In this document: piece by piece, positions 44,220 to 52,351 of the stretch
How the letters are laid out: the number at the start of each line of letters is the position of its first letter
Numbering within the stretch: the first letter of the stretch is position 1
Assembly (NCBI RefSeq): GCF_000224785.1
Contig: NZ_AGAV01000005.1
Coordinates: 372,001 to 436,000, forward strand
Reading direction: 5' to 3'
Length of the DNA: 64,000 nucleotides
Origin: Lentibacillus jeotgali
Lineage (GTDB): Bacteria > Bacillota > Bacilli > Bacillales > Amphibacillaceae
Made by a program: the position numbers and the translations under genes
Notes under the pieces: generated by a model
Told to the model about the DNA's origin: nothing
What the model saw: only the letters and a program-made list of their open reading frames with translations
The model's database searches: none

Positions 44220-44335
44220 GGACAGTACTCCACCTAAAAACGGCGGTCACTGTCCCTGTATGCCCGATTTTGTTCAACTAGCCATCAGCGGGGGAAACCG
44301 TCCCACTGATTGAAGTTTCACTTTACTCACTTACT
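44220..44335. repeat. Direct repeat flanking yhaH, copy 1
   Basis: About 115 bases that match 44763-44869 in the same orientation: CCACC, AACGGCGG, TGCCCG, TTTTGTTCAACTA, CATTCAG-like, GGGG...CCCACTGA, TGAAGTTTCACTTTA. It overlaps the yhaH stop codon. A TCAG(C/T)GGG/CCCACTGA hairpin is inside. Confidence 0.65.
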
Positions 44336-44679
44336 TTGTCTTCCAAGTCCCTCAAGCTTGACTCTATGTCTTCCAAGTATTGATGGATGCTTTCCTGGTG
44401 GGGCTCCACTGTTTTTTTCCAATCTTCTACTGAGCTTTTCATTTCCTGTGTCAGCTCTCTGGCGAGGACGGCGCCTTCTTTAGAGGTTTTAGTAAGCTGT
44501 TCTTTTAGCTTAAGGCTGTCATTTTTTAGTTTTTCAAACAACTCTTTCCATTCAATGCTTTGTTCTTTGGCACGACTTCGTATGTTTTTGCCTGATTCAG
44601 GTGTGCTTAACAATGCGGCAGCAGCACTGACTGCGCCTCCCAGTATAATTCCCAGGATTAATGATTTTCCCTTGCCCAT
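44323..44679 (-). CDS. yhaH: YtxH-domain protein (YhaH-like)
   Basis: The 118-residue protein has an N-terminal glycine-rich membrane helix, KSLILGIILGGAVSAAAALL (residues 4-23), typical of YtxH domains. A long charged coiled coil follows (about residues 30-118). The place between opuA/yhaI and trpP fits B. subtilis yhaH. The minus-strand AAAGGAGCG precedes the ATG. Direct repeats flank the gene on both sides. Function is unknown; YtxH proteins are stress-linked. Confidence 0.8.
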   Translation of the reverse strand: MGKGKSLILGIILGGAVSAAAALLSTPESGKNIRSRAKEQSIEWKELFEKLKNDSLKLKEQLTKTSKEGAVLARELTQEMKSSVEDWKKTVEPHQESIHQYLEDIESSLRDLEDKVSE

Positions 44680-44762
44680 AGAGTAACGCTCCTTTCAAAG
44701 ACTCGATGCACTTCTCTTTTGCGGTTCAGGATATAAAACGTTATTTGATCCCGCATCTAATG

Positions 44763-44869
44763 GCCAGTAATCCACCAAAGAACGGCGGCTAACTGTCTTT
44801 AAATGCCCGTTTTTGTTCAACTAACATTCAGTGGGGAAAAGCACCCCACTGAATGAAGTTTCACTTTAT
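44763..44869. repeat. Direct repeat flanking yhaH, copy 2
   Basis: Second copy of the 44220-44335 repeat, same orientation. It contains the perfect hairpin TCAGTGGGG / CCCCACTGA. Confidence 0.65.
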
Positions 44870-44879
44870 CAATCATTTT

Positions 44880-44915
44880 AAAAACCCTCTGACAGTTTGA
44901 TTGTGCCAGAGGATT
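44880..44915 (-). terminator. Hairpin terminator after trpP
   Basis: Minus strand CCTCTGGCAC pairs with GT-CAGAGG, followed by GTTTTTAAAA. Confidence 0.65.
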
Positions 44916-44938
44916 GATATAACGGTCATCATGTGTAA

Positions 44939-45460
44939 TCAGGCGGTGCTGAGTGGTTGCGTCTGTTTTAAAATGTTCTGCACGATTGGGTAAACAACCA
45001 TCATAAACGCCGTATTTAACACAGCTGCAGGCAATACGATTGTACCGAACAGAACAGGAAAAGCTCCTTCCATGAGTCCGATAATAAAGAGAGCAACGGT
45101 TATAAATATTGATCCGCTAATCATGGTTCCGACAGCTGTTAATACAGGGACGTTTATTTTAACGTTTATACGATCTTTAACCAATAGCAGCAGTCCGAAA
45201 AACAGTATCCCTGTAATTGGTTTGTCGATCATATTGGCAATCTGACCGCCCGGTGTCTGGGTTGTCAATGCAGAAATAAAACCTGCAGCCACAGATAATA
45301 TCAGTACATATTTTGCCTTTGGGAACATCATAATCCCCAAAAACATCATAGAAAGCAGCATATCTGGCTTCATCCCGTAAATAAAAGGCGGAATGATAAA
45401 ATGTAAAACAGCACCAATCCCCAATAACAATGATAAAAATACCAAAACTCTTGTATTCAC
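44939..45460 (-). CDS. trpP: Tryptophan transporter TrpP
   Basis: The 173-residue membrane protein has about five to six helices and matches TrpP (YhaG), a small tryptophan importer: LHFIIPPFIYGMKPDMLLSM near the start, AGFISALTTQTPGGQIANM in the middle. The gene lies in the B. subtilis position between yhaH and hit. The start is GTG. Five (G/T)AG triplets spaced exactly two bases apart cover the region just before it, including the ribosome site GAGGAGAGG, so TRAP could block translation when tryptophan is plentiful, as known for B. subtilis trpP. Confidence 0.9.
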   Translation of the reverse strand: MNTRVLVFLSLLLGIGAVLHFIIPPFIYGMKPDMLLSMMFLGIMMFPKAKYVLILSVAAGFISALTTQTPGGQIANMIDKPITGILFFGLLLLVKDRINVKINVPVLTAVGTMISGSIFITVALFIIGLMEGAFPVLFGTIVLPAAVLNTAFMMVVYPIVQNILKQTQPLSTA

Positions 45461-45466
45461 TTTTAC

Positions 45467-45489
45467 CTCTCCTCTTCTCAGCTAAACTA
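45467..45489 (-). promoter_or_regulatory. TRAP-like binding site over the trpP ribosome site
   Basis: On the minus strand: TAG-tt-TAG-ct-GAG-aa-GAG-ga-GAG, five triplets with exact N2 spacing, ending seven bases before the GTG start. TRAP sites use 9-11 such triplets, so this one is short. Confidence 0.5.
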
Positions 45490-45650
45490 TTTTGCACCTT
45501 CCAGACGTGCCCTCATTGCCGCCTGCGAAAGCATAATCTTATTATAACAGAAATGGATTCAAATAAACAGTATAAATTTTCTAATTATTAAAGGCTGTTC
45601 AAAAAGTATATGGTCCTTTTTAACCACTTTTTTGGCGCGCACTGTTACCT

Positions 45651-46076
45651 TTAAATCGCTTCATTGATTTCTGTGGCAATTTGCTGCAGGTCTTCCTGTG
45701 AATAATCGTCTTCATGCACCTGCCAATTGAATGAGAAGCCATCATCTTCACCATATCGCGGGAGGAGATGGATATGCAGGTGAAAGACTGACTGGTCTGC
45801 CGGTTTCTCATTATTGTTAAGCAGATTCATGCCGGCTGGTTTATAGACTTTTTTAATGGCGTTTGTGATTGACGGAATACGTTGGAATAATTCGCTTGCC
45901 ACTTCAGGCGGTGTTTCATAGATGTTTTTTGTATGAGTTTTCGGGATCACCAATGTATGTCCCTTTGTTACCTGGCTGATATCTAGGAATGCGTATACAG
46001 CTTCATCTTCATAAACTTTTGCTGAGGGGAGTTCTCCATCAATAATTTTGCAAAAAATACAATCCTCATGCGCCAT
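45651..46076 (-). CDS. hit: HIT family hydrolase (Hit)
   Basis: A 141-residue histidine-triad protein. It has a zinc-binding CIFC (Cys6, Cys9), HTLVIPKTHTKN in the middle and the catalytic HLHIHLLP triad (His99, His101, His103). Hit proteins hydrolyse adenosine nucleotide conjugates such as AMP-NH2. The ATG at 46076 has GGAG eight bases upstream; an in-frame GTG three codons earlier overlaps that site. Convergent/divergent context with ecsA on the other side matches B. subtilis. Confidence 0.93.
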   Translation of the reverse strand: MAHEDCIFCKIIDGELPSAKVYEDEAVYAFLDISQVTKGHTLVIPKTHTKNIYETPPEVASELFQRIPSITNAIKKVYKPAGMNLLNNNEKPADQSVFHLHIHLLPRYGEDDGFSFNWQVHEDDYSQEDLQQIATEINEAI

Positions 46077-46188
46077 GCCTATCACTCCTATACATATTTA
46101 ATGATTGTTCAAAAACGCTTTGAATTCATTGTATAAAGAAATCAGGTGAAAAGTAAAGCCGGGAGAGGGGAGAACTATGTTTAGGTAT

Positions 46189-46232
46189 AAAAAATAAACA
46201 GGCAAGGCCCATTCTTTAGGTGGGCCTGCCTG
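46189..46232 (-). terminator. Strong minus-strand hairpin terminator upstream of hit
   Basis: About 12 base pairs (CAGGCAAGGCCCA against TGGGCCTGCCTG on the plus strand) followed, on the minus strand, by TTTATTTTTT. Confidence 0.8.
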
Positions 46233-46482
46233 CATTAGGAAGCAAGCGGATGGCAAAGCATCTAACGTTCGGGGACTTGTTAACCGTCAATCGCGTATAG
46301 CTTTTAACGTTACAAAAACCGATTTGTCGAATCCCAATTGATTGGGATGATCCGGCAAAATGGTTTAAAGCATTAGATGGTACGGTAAGGTATTTGCGTT
46401 CGTATCCGAAAATACTTTGCAAGTTATCCTTAAATGGGTCAATCATTTAATTATCGATCACAGACACCTCATTTGGGTTCAG
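46189..46482 (-). ncRNA. Candidate small RNA between hit and ecsA
   Basis: The minus strand has TATAAT at 46489-46494 and, about 290 bases later, the stem CAGGC-A-GGCCCA / TGGGCC-T-TGCCTG with a nine-base loop, followed by TTTATTTTTT. No protein start with a ribosome site lies between, and it is too far from hit to be its leader, which would also be ended by this terminator. The -35 is poor. It does not match the RNA classes I can recognise. Confidence 0.35.
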
Positions 46483-46639
46483 CGCGAAATTATATGATTT
46501 TGCTCATCCACTTAACTTCATTTGTTAGTGTTAACCGTTCGTTTCTTTTTATACACATTATTTGTCGAAGAATTTGCTTTGGCACGTTACATGAAACATG
46601 GTAAAATTTTAACTAAGTGACAATTGGGAGGCAGGATTT

Positions 46640-47383
46640 GTGGAACCTTTATTACATATCGCTGACTTGCATGGCGGTTATACACATAAAAACGTACTGA
46701 ACGGCATTTCATTTGACGTCTATCCGGGTGAAATTGTTGGGTTGATTGGGCTGAATGGTGCTGGTAAGAGTACGACCATTAAACATATTATCGGTTTGAT
46801 GCATGCTAAAAAGGGAAAGGTTGCGGTAAATGGGGAAACCTTCCAGGAAAATCCGAAAACGTACCGGAACCAGATGGCATACATACCAGAAATGCCGATT
46901 TTATATGATGAATTGACATTATATGAGCATCTGAGGCTCACGGCGATGGCTTATAATATACCCGAGGAGGATTTTGAAAAACGCCTTCCGCCACTCTTGA
47001 AAGAGTTTCGCATGGAAAAACGGCTGAAATGGTTCCCGACCCATTTTTCAAAGGGCATGCGGCAGAAAGTGATGATTATGTGTGCCTTTTTGATTGAGCC
47101 GCCATTATATATCGTGGACGAGCCGTTCGTCGGTCTTGATCCGCTTGGCATCAAATCCTATTTGCAGTTAATGGATAACATGAAGGCAAACGGATCTGGT
47201 GTGTTAATGTCAACCCATATCCTGGCCACTGCTGAACGTAACTGTGATCGGTTCATCATTCTGCATGAAGGCGAAATCCGGGCGGTGGGCACACTGGAGG
47301 AATTGCGCAGAGATTTTAATATGCCTGAGGCAGCGCTTGATGATTTATATGTGGAATTGACAAAGGAAGATCATCATGTTTAA
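46640..47383 (+). CDS. ecsA: ABC transporter ATPase EcsA
   Basis: The 247-residue ATPase has Walker A GLNGAGKST (about residues 37-45), signature FSKGMRQK, Walker B LYIVDEPFVGLDP and the H-loop STHI. The FSKGMRQK signature and the neighbours identify EcsA. EcsAB affects secretion, competence and intramembrane proteolysis by RasP in B. subtilis; its substrate is not settled. GTG start with GGGAGG 10 bases upstream. It overlaps ecsB by eight bases. Confidence 0.93.
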   Translation: MEPLLHIADLHGGYTHKNVLNGISFDVYPGEIVGLIGLNGAGKSTTIKHIIGLMHAKKGKVAVNGETFQENPKTYRNQMAYIPEMPILYDELTLYEHLRLTAMAYNIPEEDFEKRLPPLLKEFRMEKRLKWFPTHFSKGMRQKVMIMCAFLIEPPLYIVDEPFVGLDPLGIKSYLQLMDNMKANGSGVLMSTHILATAERNCDRFIILHEGEIRAVGTLEELRRDFNMPEAALDDLYVELTKEDHHV

Positions 47384-48590
47384 TTCACATGCATTTTTTA
47401 AACAGCGGTTCGCGGCGCATCTGAAAGAAACAAGCCGATATCTGCGCTACATTTTTAATGGACATATTGCGTTTGCGATGTTCTTTTTTGTATCAGCAGC
47501 AGCCTACTATTACCAGCAGTGGCTTGCAAATCTTCCTGATGATTTTCCGACGGCGTGGATTGTTGGGGTAACATTCGGGCTGCTTGTCAGCTATAGCCCA
47601 GTCCGAACATTGCTGAAAGAACCGGATCTTGTTTTTCTGATTGCCGCAGAGAATAGGATGGGGCCCTACTTCCGTGACGCTCTGATCTACAGCTTTGTTA
47701 TCCAGCTTTATATTATATTGCTTGCCGGGGCTGCGTTTGGTCCGTTATATTTTGCTTCTTATCCGGACCGGGCTGGCAGCGTTTATTTACTGACATTGCT
47801 TATAGTGCTCATATTTAAATTCGGGAATCTGATCGCTAACTGGTGGATGCTGAAAATCAGGGAACCTGGAATGCGGCAGGTTGACCAGGTAGTACGGGTA
47901 CTGCTGAACGTGGCTGTTTTCTATTTTATCATAGAAGGTGAAATGCTTTGGGCGGGTGTCACAACAGTTCTGTTTACACTTGTGTTTTTGTATGATTTAA
48001 ATGTTTCAGGTAAACAGCCCGGCATTGTCTGGGATTTGCTGGTGGAAAAAGACCAGAACCGGATGCAGACATTTTACCGCATCGCCAATATGTTTACAGA
48101 TGTTCCGCATTTAAAAAATCGCGTGAAAGGCAGACATTGGCTCGTGGCGCTTGTAAGTAAGGTGCCATTTGCCAATCGATTTACATTTGATTATTTATAC
48201 CGGATTTCGTTTGTCCGCAGCGGAGACTATCTGGGGATGTATCTCAGGTTGATTATGATCGGCGGATTGTTCATTTATTTTGTTCCGAACATTTGGATGA
48301 AACTGTTGTTTGCACTGCTGTTTTTATACATGAGTGCTTTTCAGATGATGACATTGTACCATCACCATCGCACAGTTATGTGGCTTGACCTCTACCCGGT
48401 AGATGAAGGGGTGCGCCAGCAATCGCTGATTAAGCTTTTATTTCAGCTGACATTGATTCAGACCATTATTTTTGCCGTGCTCTTTGCAAGTATGCAGGAA
48501 TGGATTGGTATGCTGGCAGTGCTTATTGGCGGAACTGTCTTTAATTATTTGTTCATACAGGGATACGTCAAGAAAAAGTTAATTGAATAG
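47376..48590 (+). CDS. ecsB: ABC transporter permease EcsB
   Basis: The 404-residue protein has about ten membrane helices in two groups and the EcsB-type centre IVWDLLVEKDQNRMQTFYRIANMFTDVP (in part: DLLVEKDQNRMQTFYR, about residues 217-232). It works with EcsA. ecsC, third in B. subtilis, is absent; a terminator and a convergent amidohydrolase gene follow directly. Confidence 0.93.
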   Translation: MFNSHAFFKQRFAAHLKETSRYLRYIFNGHIAFAMFFFVSAAAYYYQQWLANLPDDFPTAWIVGVTFGLLVSYSPVRTLLKEPDLVFLIAAENRMGPYFRDALIYSFVIQLYIILLAGAAFGPLYFASYPDRAGSVYLLTLLIVLIFKFGNLIANWWMLKIREPGMRQVDQVVRVLLNVAVFYFIIEGEMLWAGVTTVLFTLVFLYDLNVSGKQPGIVWDLLVEKDQNRMQTFYRIANMFTDVPHLKNRVKGRHWLVALVSKVPFANRFTFDYLYRISFVRSGDYLGMYLRLIMIGGLFIYFVPNIWMKLLFALLFLYMSAFQMMTLYHHHRTVMWLDLYPVDEGVRQQSLIKLLFQLTLIQTIIFAVLFASMQEWIGMLAVLIGGTVFNYLFIQGYVKKKLIE

Positions 48591-48592
48591 AA

Positions 48593-48626
48593 AGAGGCTG
48601 ATCCGTTTGGGGACCAGCCTCTTTTT
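48593..48626. terminator. Terminator between ecsB and the amidohydrolase gene
   Basis: AGAGGCTG-TCC / GGA-CAGCCTCT with one internal mismatch, then TTTTTCT. Lies between convergent genes. Confidence 0.85.
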
Positions 48627-48630
48627 CTGC

Positions 48631-49800
48631 TCATTTCTCCTGATATTTAAAATACGCTGTAATTAACGTTTTGGCTGCGATGAGCATGGCACGTTCTTCA
48701 ATATCAAATTTCGGGTGATGATGCGGGTAGCTATGGCCTTCTTTTTGTGCGCCTGTGAAAAAGAAGGCGCCTGGTTTTTCCATTGTGTAATAGGCAAAAT
48801 CCTCTCCGGCCATGACGGGTTTGACCTCTTCACCTATTTCAATATCGTCAATATCGTCTGCCGCTTCAAGAACCAGTTCGGCTTCCTCTGAGTTGTTGAC
48901 GAGCGGCGGATAGCCTTTTTCATAATTGAATGAATAGGTAATATCATTAGCGATGCAAGTGCCTTCAATAAGCTTTTCCATCTCACTGATGATTTGTTCC
49001 TGAATATCTTTTTTTAAGTAACGAACTGTACCGACAAGCCTTGCTTTATCAGCGATAACGTTGAATGCAGTTCCTGCTTCAAATTGTCCGATCGTGATCA
49101 CTGCCGTTTCCAGCGGATCGAGACGCCTCGAAACAATTTGCTGAAGCTGCGACACGAGTTGTGATCCGATTGTAATGGCGTCTTTTGTCTGATGCGGATA
49201 GCCGCCATGACCGCCCTGTCCCTGTAGTGTTATCTCAAAGCGGTCGGGGCCGGCCATAAAGACGTCCTTTGATGTCTGCAGAACGCGAAACGGCGTCGTT
49301 GCCCAGAGATGGGTTCCGAAAACCGCGTCGACATCATCGAGTACGCCTGATTCAATTATCGGCTTAGCCCCGCCCGGCGCGTATTCCTCTGCATGCTGGT
49401 GCAGAAATACAATGGTCCCAGGTAAATCCTGCTGAAATGTTTTCATTGTCTTGGCAAGCGTGAGCAGTTGTGCTGTATGCCCGTCGTGACCACACGCGTG
49501 CATCACACCGTCGACCTTTGATTTATAGGGGACATCCTTCTCATCCTGAATCGGAAGCGCATCAAAATCCGCACGAAGCGCAATTTTCCTGCCCGGCTTC
49601 CCTCCTTTTAGCGTTGCCACCACACCATTTCCGCCGACATTTGCCTGATAGGGGACACCCAGATTTTCGTAAAAGTCAGCGATATATTGGGCTGTTTTGG
49701 TTTCTTGAAATGATACTTCCGGATATTGATGCAAATAGCGCCGAATGTTGACCATTTCTGGGTAAAGTTCATCCAACTTATTATGTATCTCCTGTAACAA
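48631..49800 (-). CDS. M20D amidohydrolase (N-acyl amino acid/peptide deacylase, AmhX/YhaA-like)
   Basis: The 389-residue enzyme belongs to the M20D amidohydrolases: MHACGHDGHTAQ (about residues 104-115), HQHAEEYAPGGA (about 133-144), GTHLW and the C-terminal GAQKEGHSYPHHHPKFD. The His, Cys and Glu residues that bind two metals are present. It removes acyl groups from amino acids or side chains. Place after ecsAB matches yhaA (amhX) of B. subtilis. TTG start with AAGGAGG eight bases upstream. Confidence 0.88.
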   Translation of the reverse strand: MLQEIHNKLDELYPEMVNIRRYLHQYPEVSFQETKTAQYIADFYENLGVPYQANVGGNGVVATLKGGKPGRKIALRADFDALPIQDEKDVPYKSKVDGVMHACGHDGHTAQLLTLAKTMKTFQQDLPGTIVFLHQHAEEYAPGGAKPIIESGVLDDVDAVFGTHLWATTPFRVLQTSKDVFMAGPDRFEITLQGQGGHGGYPHQTKDAITIGSQLVSQLQQIVSRRLDPLETAVITIGQFEAGTAFNVIADKARLVGTVRYLKKDIQEQIISEMEKLIEGTCIANDITYSFNYEKGYPPLVNNSEEAELVLEAADDIDDIEIGEEVKPVMAGEDFAYYTMEKPGAFFFTGAQKEGHSYPHHHPKFDIEERAMLIAAKTLITAYFKYQEK

Positions 49801-49888
49801 AGGAATACCTCCTTTTTATCTGTGTTTCGATAATTATAACATTTAAGTGGTACGGGATGTTGGATTTTAGTGAGGTGGCTGTAGAAAT

Positions 49889-49968
49889 ATGAGCAGAAAA
49901 GCGCGATTATCGGTAGAAGAACCGTAACATCAGTAGAAGACTGAAAACATCAGCGGCAAAAATAAAAC
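49889..49968 (+). repeat. 20-nt phased tandem array C (four units)
   Basis: Units start at 49889, 49909, 49929 and 49949: ATGAGCAGAAAA, ATCGGTAGAAGA, ATCAGTAGAAGA and ATCAGCGGCAAA, each followed by eight variable bases. Same unit as arrays A and B. It lies upstream of the amidohydrolase gene and runs into the terminator of the ferritin-like gene. Confidence 0.65.
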
Positions 49969-50008
49969 AGCTGTCCCGGATAGCATCGGGGCAGCCGTTA
50001 TTTTTTAG
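49969..50008 (-). terminator. Terminator after the ferritin-like gene
   Basis: Minus strand AACGGCTGCCCCG pairs with CGGGACAGCTGTT (one mismatch, one G-T) followed by TTATTTTT. Confidence 0.8.
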
Positions 50009-50439
50009 TTAACTCTTGGATCGGTTAATAACCGTTGTATTTCTTCTTTATGACCTGTTTCGTCTGCGATCATATCTTCAATTTTAACAACAAGCTCGGT
50101 GTAGCCTAACTTCTCTGCTTGTTGCTTGCGTTTCTCATAACGGTCGATAGTAGCTTTTTCAGCTTCCAGTGAAGCTTCCAGTAAATCTTTTACTTCTTCT
50201 GGCTGCGGCACGTCAGCGGATTCTGTCGTTGGTGTTCCGCCTAGTGACTTAATTTTTTCGGACAAGTAGAGCGCATGGCCCATCTCGTCATTGATTTCGC
50301 CTTCGAAAAAAGGCTTCAATGCGGAACGATATAATCCGGAAACAACCGACGCACTATACGTATATTGAATGGCCGCTGCATATTCGTGTGACAAATCTTC
50401 GTTCAGTCCATCAATTAAATTTTGAAGATCCTGATTCAT
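50005..50439 (-). CDS. Ferritin-like four-helix protein
   Basis: The 144-residue protein is four helices with diiron-type residues: Glu in LSHEYAAAIQY (about residue 18), Glu and His in EINDEMGHALYLSEKI, Glu in EAEKATIDRYEKR and Glu-His in ADETGHKEEI. The spacing fits bacterioferritin/Dps-like ferroxidases. It may store iron or detoxify peroxide; haem-binding Met was not traced. ATG at 50439 (AAAGGTTGGG upstream) was chosen over a longer frame. Confidence 0.82.
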   Translation of the reverse strand: MNQDLQNLIDGLNEDLSHEYAAAIQYTYSASVVSGLYRSALKPFFEGEINDEMGHALYLSEKIKSLGGTPTTESADVPQPEEVKDLLEASLEAEKATIDRYEKRKQQAEKLGYTELVVKIEDMIADETGHKEEIQRLLTDPRVN

Positions 50440-50583
50440 ACTATATCCCAACCTTTCATATATAATGAGCACATAACTACCATTCCCTTTCGTATTTTTT
50501 TGAAACATGAGATTGAAATGGAAAATTAACTGCCTGTTATGACAGGGGAAAATAAGGTATGATGGCTCCAGGAGGGTTTGAAC

Positions 50584-51216
50584 GTGTGGGGTAGACGGCG
50601 TTATTTTGTATTGTTTTTGTTAATCGCGTTATTAACGATTGGCATTTGGGTGTTTCGGATCATCAGCGGCGAAACCCTTTATGTTGATCAATTGACTCGC
50701 GGCCTCGTTGAAATAGTGGACGGCTCCGCTGTTTTCACATTTTTTCACTGGGTCACAGAATTGGGCTCTGTCACCTTTTTAACCCCTTTGACGATTCTAG
50801 TGACACTTGTGCTGTTGTCCGTTTTTCGGGACTGGCTGCCGGCACTGATATTTGCTCTGGGCACGTTGAGCAGCCATAGGCTTAATATACTTATCAAACA
50901 TCTTGTTGAGCGTGAACGCCCAAGTATTTTTGTTGCCGCTAATGCTGAAGGGTTTAGTTTTCCGTCCGGACATGCTATGGTTTCAATGGTATGTTATGGG
51001 CTGTTGGCTTATTTTCTGGTCAAAAAAATGACGTCGCTCCGGGGTGTTTTAACCGCTCAAATTAGTCTTGCATTGCTTGTTTTTTTGATTGGGATAAGCC
51101 GGTATGTCATTAATGTTCACTATTTAACAGATGTTCTTGCCGGGTTCGTTTTTGGTTTGATCTACTTAATTGGCTTGATCTATTTTTATGAATGGCTGCA
51201 GTCCTCAAGAGGATAA
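50584..51216 (+). CDS. PAP2 family membrane phosphatase
   Basis: The 210-residue protein has about six membrane helices and the three PAP2 motifs: KHLVERERP (KX6RP), FPSGHAM (PSGH) and SRYVINVHYLTD (SRX5HxxxD). Such enzymes remove phosphate from undecaprenyl pyrophosphate, phosphatidylglycerol phosphate or phosphatidic acid; which one cannot be said. GTG at 50584 has AGGAGGG seven bases upstream; TTG at 50578 is too close. Confidence 0.88.
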   Translation: MWGRRRYFVLFLLIALLTIGIWVFRIISGETLYVDQLTRGLVEIVDGSAVFTFFHWVTELGSVTFLTPLTILVTLVLLSVFRDWLPALIFALGTLSSHRLNILIKHLVERERPSIFVAANAEGFSFPSGHAMVSMVCYGLLAYFLVKKMTSLRGVLTAQISLALLVFLIGISRYVINVHYLTDVLAGFVFGLIYLIGLIYFYEWLQSSRG

Positions 51217-51321
51217 TCTCCGTCTTAAAACTGAAGGTCCATGACTGGACACAAGCTACCGTTTATGTTCACAAAAATGCCTTAATTCAAGCAAATGATT
51301 AAATATATGAGGACTTACTTT

Positions 51322-51351
51322 TTGATTTTTCGTCTTAATTGCCTGTATAAT
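51322..51351 (+). promoter_or_regulatory. SigA promoter of bdbC
   Basis: TTGATT (51322-51327), 18-base spacer, TATAAT (51346-51351), 32 bases before the ATG. Confidence 0.65.
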
Positions 51352-51382
51352 ACGTAAGAAAATGACATGAGAGGGCGTCCAT

Positions 51383-51811
51383 ATGGAAAATAAAAAGACG
51401 AATGAGACATTGCTCATGATAATATGGACTCAGTCACTTATCGCCACACTGGGCAGTCTGTTTTTCTCAGAATTCATGGGCTATGTGCCGTGCGAACTAT
51501 GCTGGCTGCAACGGATATTTATGTATCCGCTGGTCGTTATCTACGGGACGGCTCTTATTAAGAAGGACTTGTCCATTGCGCTACCGGGCCTTATTCTGAG
51601 CGGGATCGGCATGTTTATCTCGCTATACCATTATTTGGTGCAAAAATTGCCGGCTCTGCAGGAAGCAGGGGGGTCATGTGGTGCAGTTCCCTGCAACACG
51701 GAATATGTGAATTATTTTGGTTTTATCACGATACCATTTTTAGCAGGCATCGCTTTTATCGTTATAGTTGTATTGCATATCATGCTGCTGAAAAAACGCG
51801 GGAGGAATTAA
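51383..51811 (+). CDS. bdbC: DsbB-like disulfide oxidoreductase BdbC
   Basis: The 142-residue protein has four membrane helices and the two cysteine pairs of DsbB: CELC (Cys37, Cys40) in the first outer loop and Cys99/Cys104 in the second (SCGAVPC). It reoxidises a thioredoxin-like partner with quinone so that exported proteins can form disulfides. The partner is probably the next gene, three bases downstream. Confidence 0.93.
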   Translation: MENKKTNETLLMIIWTQSLIATLGSLFFSEFMGYVPCELCWLQRIFMYPLVVIYGTALIKKDLSIALPGLILSGIGMFISLYHYLVQKLPALQEAGGSCGAVPCNTEYVNYFGFITIPFLAGIAFIVIVVLHIMLLKKRGRN

Positions 51812-51814
51812 TGA

Positions 51815-52324
51815 ATGAAAAAGAAAATGCTGATTATTATAGGGTCGATTGTCGTGTTATTTGCCGCCCTTTATTTTGTGATTGATTATAAAAATCAGCA
51901 GGCGACCGGCGACGGTGATAATCCATACGGTACAGATGACCTGCATCAGGCAACTATCGATCAACTGGATAATCCCGACTACCAGAACCAGATTTTGCCG
52001 GATGAATTGGAAACAAAACTGAACAACGGCGAAGATATGATGGTTTATTTTTATGATCCGACATGTCCGCACTGCCAGGAACTAACACCAAGGCTTATGC
52101 CGATTGTGGAAGATATGGGAGTCGATATGAAAAAACTGAACCTGCTTGAATTTCAGGCTGCCTGGGGAACATATGGGATTGAGAGTACACCAACACTTGT
52201 ATACTTTGAAAATGGCGAAGAGGTCGACCGTGTGAACGGGGCCCAATCGAATGACATATTCCGGGCATTTTTTAATGAATATGCCGCTGACGGGTCAGGA
52301 AACAGTGGAGAACAAGCAAGCTAG
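51815..52324 (+). CDS. Membrane-anchored thioredoxin-like protein (BdbC partner)
   Basis: The 169-residue protein has an N-terminal membrane anchor (about residues 4-23) and an extracytoplasmic thioredoxin fold with active site TCPHC (Cys84, Cys87) and cis-Pro in STPTLVYF. It starts three bases after bdbC. The CPHC sequence is the DsbA-type motif, so an oxidase role with BdbC is likely. It lacks the long helical insertion of true BdbD (DsbA); by form it is closer to a thioredoxin. A terminator overlaps its last codons. Confidence 0.87.
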   Translation: MKKKMLIIIGSIVVLFAALYFVIDYKNQQATGDGDNPYGTDDLHQATIDQLDNPDYQNQILPDELETKLNNGEDMMVYFYDPTCPHCQELTPRLMPIVEDMGVDMKKLNLLEFQAAWGTYGIESTPTLVYFENGEEVDRVNGAQSNDIFRAFFNEYAADGSGNSGEQAS

Positions 52325-52348
52325 GGGGAACCCGGCTTGCTTGTTTTA
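52311..52348 (+). terminator. Hairpin terminator overlapping the end of the thioredoxin-like gene
   Basis: AACAAGCAAGC / GCTTGCTTGTT perfect 11-bp stem, then TTTAT. Confidence 0.85.
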
Positions 52349-52351
52349 TGG

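Larger units (their letters stand above)
46077..46639 (+). other. Intergenic region between hit and ecsA
   Basis: 563 bases between divergent genes. A minus-strand unit with a -10-like TATAAT (46489-46494) and a strong terminator (46189-46232) is described separately. A 76-codon frame in it (46216-46446) lacks a ribosome site and runs into the terminator, so I do not call it a gene. Confidence 0.5.

Noticed and set aside
46321-46350. GATTCGACA on the minus strand as the start of a tmRNA
   Set aside because: The rest of the tmRNA 5' and 3' consensus, including the tRNA-like end, is missing.
46216-46446. 76-codon minus-strand frame between hit and ecsA
   Set aside because: No ribosome site before the ATG, no recognisable family, and its last codons lie inside a strong terminator hairpin.
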